Part shown: one piece after another, positions 1-6,423 of the stretch | Numbering within the stretch: position 1 is the first letter of the stretch | Layout: each line of letters starts with the position of its first letter | NCBI GenBank assembly: GCA_947450365.1 | Contig: CANFVE010000022.1 | Location: forward strand, 1 to 44,064 | Length of the DNA stretch: 44,064 nucleotides | Source: Cytophagaceae bacterium | GTDB taxonomy: Bacteria; Bacteroidota; Bacteroidia; Cytophagales; Spirosomataceae | Reading direction: 5' to 3' | The notes under the pieces: generated by a model | Databases searched by the model: none | What the model saw: only the letters and a program-made list of their open reading frames with translations | What the model was told of the DNA's origin: nothing | Translations under genes and position numbers: made by a program

Positions 1-79
1 GCAATCGATCATCCCGCAGACGCTCCACCGAAACGAAAAAACTGTCCAAGTCCATGTGCACAACCGCACGATCTTGCAT
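1..79 (-). CDS. dinB: DNA polymerase IV, N-terminal fragment (cut by window edge)
   Basis: Read on the minus strand from an ATG at 79, the frame stays open to the window edge and gives 26 residues containing MDLDSFFVSVE. This is the hallmark start of Y-family polymerases: the first catalytic aspartate followed by the aromatic steric-gate region. DinB makes error-prone copies across damaged DNA. The gene diverges from the XRE/S24 regulator at 188, a pairing that suggests damage-responsive control. The rest of the gene lies outside the window, so the thumb and little-finger domains cannot be checked, and UmuC- or ImuB-type relatives are not fully excluded. Confidence 0.85.
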   Translation of the reverse strand, partial: MQDRAVVHMDLDSFFVSVERLRDDRL

Positions 80-107
80 AAAATTGCTAGTTATTTGGTG
101 ATTTTGA

Positions 108-160
108 ATACCTTTCGTAACTTCGAAAAGATTATACGAAAATATTGAATACGAATTTTA
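108..160. promoter_or_regulatory. Candidate operator between dinB and the S24 repressor
   Basis: The 108-base divergent gap holds a cluster of related hexamers: TTCGTA at 114-119, TTCGAA at 122-127, and TACGAA at 135-140 and 150-155. The first and third form an inverted pair. The last two form a 15-base-spaced direct repeat, each as ATACGAA. Such a cluster between a DNA-binding repressor and its divergent neighbour is a plausible operator controlling both genes. This is inferred from position and repetition only. Confidence 0.45.
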
Positions 161-187
161 TTCATTTTAACTTAATAAACAATAGTC

Positions 188-895
188 ATGAGCACTTTTT
201 TTAGTCAGAATTTACGTTTTTTACGCAGCAAGATGTCGGAAAAAACCTCCCAAGAAAAACTGGCTGAATTACTCAAAATCAAGAAACCTACCTTGGGCTC
301 CTATGAATCAGGACGTGCCGAACCCAAATATGCGGATTTGATTGCGCTGGCCGAGTTTTTCCAAGTAGAAGTGGACGAATTATTGAAAGAGGATCTCTCA
401 AAACGCATCCCTGGATTAGCGAATAAACCGAAACTACGTATTTTAGCCACGACGGTCAGTCCGGACAATGAAGAAAATATCGAATTCGTGCCTATTCGCG
501 CGTTAGCGGGTTATACGGCCTCCTATGACGATCTGGAATTTATCAAAGAATTACCGACGTTCCAAGTACCTTTTTTGGCCAAAGACCGCAAATACCGTGT
601 ATTCCCCATCAAAGGAGAATCCATGCTGCCGCTCCAACCGGGCTCCCTCGTCTTCGCCGAATATGTCGAGGACTGGAACTCCATCAAAGACGGCACTATT
701 TGCATCGTGGTTACGCGCGAAGATGGTGTCGTACTGAAAAAAGTAAGTAATCACTTGGCGGATCGCAAGGTGCTTATCTTAAATTCGACGAATTCAGCCT
801 ATGATCCTTACCCGATTCTCGGCACAGAAATTCAAGAAATTTGGAAATTTGCCGGCTATTTTCATAATGATTTTCCAATGAAGTACGAGGGATAA
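188..895 (+). CDS. XRE-family repressor with LexA-like S24 peptidase domain
   Basis: The protein has 235 residues. Residues about 5-65 form an XRE helix-turn-helix with the typical motif TLGSYESGRAEPKYADL. Residues about 100-230 form an S24 (LexA/UmuD/CI-type) domain. The catalytic serine is Ser145 in KGESMLP and the general-base lysine is Lys184 or Lys185 in VVLKKV. An Ala107-Gly108 bond in RALAGYT sits about 37 residues before the serine, close to the LexA spacing. This makes RecA-stimulated self-cleavage plausible. It diverges from dinB across a repeat-bearing gap, so the likely role is a damage-responsive repressor of dinB and of itself. CI-like phage repressors share this architecture, but no phage genes are nearby. 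Confidence 0.85.
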   Translation: MSTFFSQNLRFLRSKMSEKTSQEKLAELLKIKKPTLGSYESGRAEPKYADLIALAEFFQVEVDELLKEDLSKRIPGLANKPKLRILATTVSPDNEENIEFVPIRALAGYTASYDDLEFIKELPTFQVPFLAKDRKYRVFPIKGESMLPLQPGSLVFAEYVEDWNSIKDGTICIVVTREDGVVLKKVSNHLADRKVLILNSTNSAYDPYPILGTEIQEIWKFAGYFHNDFPMKYEG

Positions 896-949
896 AGGAA
901 GGCTGGAGGCGGAATATAGGCCCTACTTCGAACTACCGATAAAAAGAAA

Positions 950-1020
950 TAAATCGACGCATAAATGCGTCTCAAAATTTGGCAAACCTTAAGAATTGCC
1001 AAAGGAGCTGCCTTCGGACT
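950..1020 (+). repeat. Double-hairpin interspersed repeat, copy A
   Basis: This is one of three related elements of about 70 bases flanking tex. It contains two stem-loops. The first is a perfect 7-bp stem at 956-962/965-971. The second is an 8-bp stem TTTGGCAA/TTGCCAAA at 978-985/996-1003. The reverse complements of the two elements downstream of tex share the blocks AATCGACGCAT, TGCGTCTCAA, TTGGCAAACCT and CTTCGGAC with it. It resembles a REP or small MITE-like intergenic element. Confidence 0.8.
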
Positions 1021-1086
1021 GAGAACTGCGGACTGCGAACCGAGAATTTCGGACTAAAAATGACTACGGCCTTCGGCCTCCGGACT
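1015..1086. repeat. Short CGGACT repeats and GGCC hairpin upstream of tex
   Basis: CGGACT occurs at 1015-1020, 1029-1034, 1050-1055 and 1081-1086, separated by related G/C/A-rich filler. A GGCC-TTC-GGCC hairpin lies at 1068-1078. The tract runs from repeat copy A to just before the tex start. Unit spacing is irregular, so it looks like decayed simple-repeat sequence or an extension of the interspersed repeat. Confidence 0.6.
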
Positions 1087-1101
1087 ACATAACAACCTAC
1101 C

Positions 1102-3225
1102 ATGCATATCCCTTTTTCAAAAATCGCCTCCGCACTTGCCATTAGCGAAAATCAAGTGCGAAAAACCATCGCCCTATTGGACGAAGGCGCGAGCATTCCA
1201 TTTATTTCCCGCTACCGAAAAGAAATGACCGGAAGCCTCGATGAGGTACAAGTGGCCAAAATCCGCGATATGCGTGATCAATACCTTGAGCTCGAAAAAC
1301 GCCGAGAAGCGATTTTGAAATCATTACTCGAACTAGGCAAACTAAGTCCCGAACTGGAAAAGGCTGTTAAACAAGCCGAAACCCTCGCTAAGCTCGAAGA
1401 TATTTACCTACCTTACAAGCCTAAACGAAAAACCCGTGCGATGGCCGCTAGAGAGAAAGGCTTGCAAGGATTAGCTGACCAATTATTCCTTCAGCGACTA
1501 GCCGCTCCCATTGAACTAGCTAAGACCTTTGTCAATCCCCAAAAAGAGGTCAAAAACGCCGAAGAAGCACTCGCCGGCGCACGAGACATTCTCGCGGAAC
1601 AGATGATGGAAACCTCGGAAGCGCGCGAAGATGCCAGATGCTTATTTGCCAAAAAGACACAGGTAAAATCCAAAGTGGCCAAAGGCAAACAAGAAGTCGG
1701 GATGAAATACAAGGATTATTACGATTGGTCCGAATCCTTGCATCAAGCACCTTCGCATCGGGTATTAGCCCTTTTACGCGGAGAAAATGAGGGGATTTTG
1801 CAATTGTCTTTGGCAGGTCCAGACGAAGAGGTACTAGAACGACTAGAAAGACGTTTTATCACGGGAAGAAATGCCTGTGCCCAACAAGTAGAAATGGCCA
1901 TCCAAGACGGATACAAACGACTTCTGTTTCCCGCCATGGAAACCGAAATGCTGGCAGATGCTAAGAAACGAGCAGATGAAGAGGCCATTCGTGTCTTTGC
2001 TGAAAATATACGTCAATTATTATTGGCGGCTCCTTTGGGTCAAAAACGCCTGTTGGCAATCGACCCAGGTTTTCGGACCGGTTGTAAAGTAGTAAGTCTT
2101 TCCAAACAAGGAACGCTCATCGACAACACCACCATTTATCCACATACCGGGCCTGGGCAAGCCCAAGAAGCGGCTAATAGTCTTCAGGCCTGGTTAAAAA
2201 AATATGAGATTGAGGCCATTGCGATTGGCAATGGAACGGCTGGTCGGGAAACGGAGGCGTTTGTCAAATCCCTTCTTACTGAAAAAATTCCCATTATTAT
2301 GGTCAATGAAAGCGGTGCATCGATTTATTCAGCATCGGATGTCGCTCGGGAAGAATTTCCGGATAAGGATATTACGGTTAGGGGGGCGGTATCGATTGGT
2401 CGTCGACTCATGGACCCTTTAGCCGAATTAGTGAAAATTGACCCAAAATCCATTGGCGTCGGACAATACCAACACGATGTGGATCAGAAAAAATTACAAA
2501 GCTCCTTAGACGACACCGTCATCTCATGTGTCAATGCCGTGGGGGTAGAACTCAATACGGCCTCGAAACAAATTCTTTCGTATATCTCTGGCTTGGGCCC
2601 TCAATTAGCCCAAAATATTATCGATTTCCGAGTGAAAAATGGTCCATTTACCAGTCGGACTGAATTAAAGAAAGTGGCTCGTTTAGGGGAAAAGGCCTAT
2701 GAACAGGCGGCTGGATTTTTGCGAATTCACCAGGCCAAAAACCCTTTGGACGCTAGCGCAGTTCATCCGGAAAGATATCCCATCGTGGAAAAAATGGCCA
2801 AAGATTTGCAATGCAAGGTGTCGGATTTATTGGCCCAGGACACCTTACGAAAGCAGATACAGATTCAACGCTATGTGAGTGAGGAGGTCGGGATTCCTAC
2901 CCTCAGCGATATCATACAGGAATTAGCCAAACCCGGACGTGATCCACGGGAACAATTTGAAGCCTTTGCATTTTCGGAGGGAATCAATGAAATCAAAGAC
3001 TTACGTATAGGCATGAAATTACCGGGTATTGTGACCAATATTACGAATTTTGGTGCATTCGTGGATATTGGAGTTCATCAGGATGGCTTGGTTCATGTGA
3101 GCCAATTGGCCAACCAATTCGTAAAAGACCCCAATGACATCGTGAAAGTATCTCAAAAAGTAATGGTGACCATCACAGAAATTGATATCGCCCGAAAACG
3201 AATCGCACTTAGTATGAAGGCATAA
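1102..3225 (+). CDS. tex: Tex family RNA-binding protein
   Basis: The protein has 707 residues, near the usual 720-780 of Tex. Tex binds nucleic acid and acts as a transcription accessory factor in the cytoplasm. Seen in order: an N-terminal helical region with the conserved PFISRYRKEMTGSLDE; a YqgF-like RNase H-fold domain around residues 315-450 starting LLAIDPGFRTGCK; helix-hairpin-helix motifs around 490-560 (ASKQILSYISGLG, then FTSRTELKKVARLG); and an S1 RNA-binding domain at about 635-705 ending RIALSMKA. The ATG at 1102 fits the family start. The gene stands alone and is bracketed by double-hairpin repeats, with its stop codon lying at the edge of copy B. Confidence 0.96.
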   Translation: MHIPFSKIASALAISENQVRKTIALLDEGASIPFISRYRKEMTGSLDEVQVAKIRDMRDQYLELEKRREAILKSLLELGKLSPELEKAVKQAETLAKLEDIYLPYKPKRKTRAMAAREKGLQGLADQLFLQRLAAPIELAKTFVNPQKEVKNAEEALAGARDILAEQMMETSEAREDARCLFAKKTQVKSKVAKGKQEVGMKYKDYYDWSESLHQAPSHRVLALLRGENEGILQLSLAGPDEEVLERLERRFITGRNACAQQVEMAIQDGYKRLLFPAMETEMLADAKKRADEEAIRVFAENIRQLLLAAPLGQKRLLAIDPGFRTGCKVVSLSKQGTLIDNTTIYPHTGPGQAQEAANSLQAWLKKYEIEAIAIGNGTAGRETEAFVKSLLTEKIPIIMVNESGASIYSASDVAREEFPDKDITVRGAVSIGRRLMDPLAELVKIDPKSIGVGQYQHDVDQKKLQSSLDDTVISCVNAVGVELNTASKQILSYISGLGPQLAQNIIDFRVKNGPFTSRTELKKVARLGEKAYEQAAGFLRIHQAKNPLDASAVHPERYPIVEKMAKDLQCKVSDLLAQDTLRKQIQIQRYVSEEVGIPTLSDIIQELAKPGRDPREQFEAFAFSEGINEIKDLRIGMKLPGIVTNITNFGAFVDIGVHQDGLVHVSQLANQFVKDPNDIVKVSQKVMVTITEIDIARKRIALSMKA

Positions 3226-3294
3226 TTCCGAAGTCAGCTCCTTTGGCAATCCTTTAGGTTTGCCAAAGGTTGAGATGCAGCATGCGTCGATTCA
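3216..3294 (-). repeat. Double-hairpin interspersed repeat, copy B (inverted relative to copy A)
   Basis: The element begins in the last codons of tex and contains the tex stop codon. It holds a near-perfect 30-base hairpin at 3240-3269: 10-bp outer arms CCTTTGGCAA/TTGCCAAAGG and a 3-bp inner stem. A second stem lies at 3274-3288 (GATGCA/TGCGTC with one G-T type pair). It is the reverse complement of copy A at about 80% identity by eye. Confidence 0.8.
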
Positions 3295-3314
3295 TATGCT
3301 TTACTAACTAGCTG

Positions 3315-3394
3315 GAAGGCATAAGTCCGAAGCCGCCCCTTTGGCGATCCTTCAGGTTTGCCAAGGGTTGAGACGCAGCATGCGTCGATTCACA
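3315..3394 (-). repeat. Double-hairpin interspersed repeat, copy C (tandem to copy B)
   Basis: This is a second, slightly diverged copy 98-99 bases downstream of copy B in the same orientation. It shares even the GAAGGCATAA block that in copy B is the end of the tex reading frame. The hairpins are kept: CCTTTGGC/GCCAAGGG at 3338-3368 with one wobble-type mismatch, and a perfect GACGCA/TGCGTC stem at 3372-3386. Differences in the arms fall where pairing is preserved, hinting at selection on structure. Confidence 0.75.
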
Positions 3395-3425
3395 TCCTAT
3401 TATTTTTATTCCAAAAGCTAAAAAA

Positions 3426-3459
3426 TCAAAAAAGGCGCTATTAACAGCGCCTTTTTTGA
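3426..3459. terminator. Bidirectional intrinsic terminator
   Basis: A perfect stem at 3426-3439/3446-3459 contains AGGCGCT/AGCGCCT with a six-base loop. It has A and T tracts on both sides, so it can terminate from either direction. It serves the minus-strand operon ending at 3470 and any transcript reading out of tex. Confidence 0.92.
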
Positions 3460-3469
3460 TACGTTGAAC

Positions 3470-3682
3470 TTATTTTTTGACCAATTTCAACTCCATCGTA
3501 CATGCCGGACATTTCCCCTTTTTATCATAGGTCTTTTTGCCTTCGCATTTCATTGGACATTGGTATTCCTCCTTCTTACTTTCAGCAGCTTGCTTATTTT
3601 CTGCCTTTTGTGCCTCCTGGCTCTGAGCCATCGCACCAAACATGCCTACCATCAGGGTAGCAACAAACATCATCTTTTTCAT
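3470..3682 (-). CDS. Small exported protein with a heavy-metal-binding-domain-like motif
   Basis: The protein has 70 residues. An N-terminal signal peptide (MKKMMFVATLMVGMFGAMAQ) is followed by a charged linker and a C-terminal motif YQCPM-x12-KCPACTMEL. Cys42, Cys46, Cys58, Cys61 and Met63 are candidate metal ligands. The motif matches the pattern of the heavy-metal-binding domain found in Cu efflux proteins (YxCPM...CPxCxMxL). It is the last gene of a three-gene minus-strand operon, 10 bases after the TonB receptor, and is followed by a strong terminator. The likely role is periplasmic metal binding, perhaps copper. The metal identity is inferred, not seen. Confidence 0.75.
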   Translation of the reverse strand: MKKMMFVATLMVGMFGAMAQSQEAQKAENKQAAESKKEEYQCPMKCEGKKTYDKKGKCPACTMELKLVKK

Positions 3683-3692
3683 TGTTTTCTAT

Positions 3693-5918
3693 TTATTGTA
3701 TGTTAAAACGTAATCCACTGTAAATCATCCGACCGATAATAGGCCCCCAAACCATCGTCGCATCAAAATAACGACCAAATGGATCTGAAGCGTTCATCAA
3801 CGGGTTTGCCTGTGTAAAATTACTCAGATTTTCTCCTCCTACGTATATTTCTACACGCTTAAATTTCTTGGTAATTTGCGCATTCAAGGTAGAATAGGCT
3901 GGAGCATTCACCAATACAGAACTCAACTCATGACTGTGACCCGCTTGAGCATTTGGAATACGACTCCCCCCATTCCACTGCCAAGTAAAATCAAATTTCC
4001 AAACATCATTGGGCAAAGCATAGGCCAGATTCACCAAAACCCGCTCTTTATTTAAAAAGGGTTTGGCTAGTCGACTTAAATTTCCATTCGCTGTCCAATA
4101 ATCCGATTGTACATCTTGCCAACGATACGCCATTTTCCATTCCAAACGCTTTGCCGGACTATAATTAAACTCCACCTGCACACTATTCGCATAAGAAACG
4201 CCTGGGGAAGCATACATCCGCAAAAGACCTGAGGTTTCCATGTCCACCATCCATTGGCGTTCAAAATCCGTTCGGTATACATCAAAAACCAGATTAGCCT
4301 TCCGTGTTCCAATAAACATATCCTTACTAATCGAAATGCCATAATTCCATGATTTTTCGACTGGATTTAAACCTCCAATTAATTGGATTCGGCGACCATT
4401 GGCCAAATAACCCATATTTTCAGCCAGCGGATTCACTTGACGCCATCCCTTCCCCGCCGAAACCCGAACAATCCAATCCTGCGCCACATCCCATTTAAGA
4501 TGCATCCGCGGAATCCATTGCGTGCCATAGAGATTATGCCAATCAACTCGTTGACCCAACACCACCGTCAAATGATTTGGAACCGTCCACGTATATTCGG
4601 CAAAAATGCCAGGCACTAATTCGGTCCTAGCAAAAGCAGAATCGATATAGGCTTCCTGATAGGAATCATACAAGAAACTAGCCCCTGCTTTCCAAGCATG
4701 ATTGGTATTTCCAAGGATGGATTGATAAATGAAGTTTCCAAATATACTTTGCTCGCGACCCTGATAATTTTTGTAAGCAAAATAGGAATCATTGGCATGC
4801 TGGACCGTAGTTAGAATCAAACCCAAACCTCGCCAAGGCTTATTTTGAAATAGGCGCGCGATTTTAGCAAAGCCCTCCAATCGGGACGTTAAACTACCAA
4901 ATCCATACACTAAATAGCGGTTAGAAGCTCGCTCGTCAAAGGATATTTGACCAGCTGTTCGATTTTCACGAAGATACCCAGCGCCCCATTGAATAATCCA
5001 ATCGTCACTTTTGTATTTCCAACGATTCAAAACATTCACCAAATCAAACAAAGGCTGATCCATAAAGCCATCCTTATTCCCATCGGTACGGGCGGCTTGT
5101 TGGGAAAAATGTGTTAACAGCCCGGTGGAAAGATGGTTGTTCAACTTAACAGCGGCCTGTTGGTTCACCTCATACCTCCCTTGCGAATTCACGTAGGTAT
5201 TCAAAAAGTAGCGATCCGAGGTATCTGGCTTCATTAATTCGACATTGATCGCGCCAGTCATCGACTCATATCCATTAGCCACCGAACTGACACCTTTGCT
5301 TAAATCGATGGAACGAATCCAAGTCCCCGGGGTATAATTCAGCCCATACGTGGATTTCAATCCTCGAATGGAAGGCATATTTTCCACGTTACTTTGAACA
5401 TAATTTCCAGAAAGGCCTAATAATTGGATCTGTTTGGCCCCAGTAATGCCATCCGTAAAATTGACCGAAACACTGGCATTGGTTTCAAAACTCTCAGAAA
5501 GGTTGCAACACGCCGCCTTTGCCAAGGTCTTCATGCTAATCATTTCCGTATGAAGCGTGGACATCCCATCCATTTGACCAGGATTTGCGAGTACTTTTAT
5601 TTCGTTTAATTCATTGGCTTTAATCATCAAATGAATGTGCTGGAAGGCTGGTTTTTCAACAAAAACCGAGTCCGTCGGAAAACCCACATAAGACACGACT
5701 AACCATCCTGGAAAGCGATTAACCGCTAATTTAAAATAGCCATTGGCCGTCGTTAACGTACCTGCTTTGGTAGGTGAATAAACCACAGAGGCCCCGATGA
5801 GGTCCTCCATATTGCCTTCGGAATCTAAACTCATGACCCGGCCCGTGATTTCCTGACTCATGGTCAGAAAATGAATGAACGAAAAACTAATTAGTAAGAA
5901 AAATTTAAAGATGCGCAT
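3693..5918 (-). CDS. TonB-dependent outer-membrane receptor, probable metal-related transporter
   Basis: The protein has 741 residues. A signal peptide (residues 1-21) is followed by a carboxypeptidase-like beta-sandwich domain at about 22-105 (GRV...LIGASVVY...GYFKL). A plug domain at about 110-240 includes a Cys137-Cys138 pair in KAACCNLSESFETN and the segment KQIQLLGLSGNYVQ. A beta barrel fills the rest and ends in a terminal aromatic strand. The gene lies between a small secreted protein and a metal-motif protein, so a metal or metallophore substrate is likely. This receptor subtype with the CC motif often sits near heavy-metal genes in Bacteroidota (recalled, not checked). The exact substrate is unknown. 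Confidence 0.9.
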   Translation of the reverse strand: MRIFKFFLLISFSFIHFLTMSQEITGRVMSLDSEGNMEDLIGASVVYSPTKAGTLTTANGYFKLAVNRFPGWLVVSYVGFPTDSVFVEKPAFQHIHLMIKANELNEIKVLANPGQMDGMSTLHTEMISMKTLAKAACCNLSESFETNASVSVNFTDGITGAKQIQLLGLSGNYVQSNVENMPSIRGLKSTYGLNYTPGTWIRSIDLSKGVSSVANGYESMTGAINVELMKPDTSDRYFLNTYVNSQGRYEVNQQAAVKLNNHLSTGLLTHFSQQAARTDGNKDGFMDQPLFDLVNVLNRWKYKSDDWIIQWGAGYLRENRTAGQISFDERASNRYLVYGFGSLTSRLEGFAKIARLFQNKPWRGLGLILTTVQHANDSYFAYKNYQGREQSIFGNFIYQSILGNTNHAWKAGASFLYDSYQEAYIDSAFARTELVPGIFAEYTWTVPNHLTVVLGQRVDWHNLYGTQWIPRMHLKWDVAQDWIVRVSAGKGWRQVNPLAENMGYLANGRRIQLIGGLNPVEKSWNYGISISKDMFIGTRKANLVFDVYRTDFERQWMVDMETSGLLRMYASPGVSYANSVQVEFNYSPAKRLEWKMAYRWQDVQSDYWTANGNLSRLAKPFLNKERVLVNLAYALPNDVWKFDFTWQWNGGSRIPNAQAGHSHELSSVLVNAPAYSTLNAQITKKFKRVEIYVGGENLSNFTQANPLMNASDPFGRYFDATMVWGPIIGRMIYSGLRFNIQ

Positions 5919-5964
5919 ACGAATTTGTTGAGAAGTTGAGGAATAAAAAACAACCTACAATCCA

Positions 5965-6366
5965 TCAAATTTGAAACACACCTAAATACGCTAAGCGACG
6001 TATTTGGCCCAAGGGCACGAATCTTTGAGGTACGAATTGAGAAGAAAATGATGGGCGATATCCCACGAAAAGTGGTTTTGTTAAACCAACAAATGCATGG
6101 GATACAATCACCTGATCCGTTACTTGCGACTTTTTTTGAACTACATGATCAATGCCGAATTTCAGTTGAAAATGATCATATTGATAACAAGAAGAACGGG
6201 AAAAATGTGGTTTAGAAAAGGGATTCGAATGATTTGACACATCAAATGAATTTTTCGTATTTCCCGTAAACAGACAAGTCTCTTGAGTCCAAGAAATCCC
6301 GGAATTCCCAATCAACATCCAGGATGTTAAAAAAATCAAGAAAAATCGCTGAATAAGCCACTTCAT
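5965..6366 (-). CDS. Small secreted hypothetical protein, possibly HYC_CC_PP-like
   Basis: The protein has 133 residues from the ATG at 6366; a TTG two codons upstream is less likely. The N-terminus is a hydrophobic signal segment (WLIQRFFLIFLTSWMLIG). The mature part has two lone cysteines (ETCLFTG and SSCYQYDHF) and ends RRLAYLGVFQI. The layout resembles the HYC_CC_PP family often found upstream of TonB receptors in Bacteroidota, but the defining HYC, CC and PP motifs are degraded, so this is a tentative link. It is probably the first gene of the operon with the TonB receptor, 46 bases upstream of it. Confidence 0.55.
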   Translation of the reverse strand: MKWLIQRFFLIFLTSWMLIGNSGISWTQETCLFTGNTKNSFDVSNHSNPFSKPHFSRSSCYQYDHFQLKFGIDHVVQKKSQVTDQVIVSHAFVGLTKPLFVGYRPSFSSQFVPQRFVPLGQIRRLAYLGVFQI

Positions 6367-6369
6367 GTT

Positions 6370-6377
6370 CAAATATA
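6370..6377 (-). promoter_or_regulatory. Possible -7 element upstream of the secreted protein gene
   Basis: On the minus strand this octamer reads TATATTTG, a full match to the Bacteroidota TAnnTTTG element. It ends only three bases before the ATG at 6366, so if used the transcript would be leaderless or nearly so. No clear TTG element is seen at the right distance. Confidence 0.3.
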
Positions 6378-6423
6378 ATTTATTTATCGCATAAAATATT
6401 TAATTTGCGGGAACGTACAATTT

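Noticed and set aside
188..895. Prophage CI repressor
   Set aside because: The architecture allows it, but no phage genes, integrase or attachment site are nearby, and the neighbour is dinB.
950..1086. Possible CRISPR array
   Set aside because: Repeat units are irregular, spacers are not uniform and no cas genes are present.
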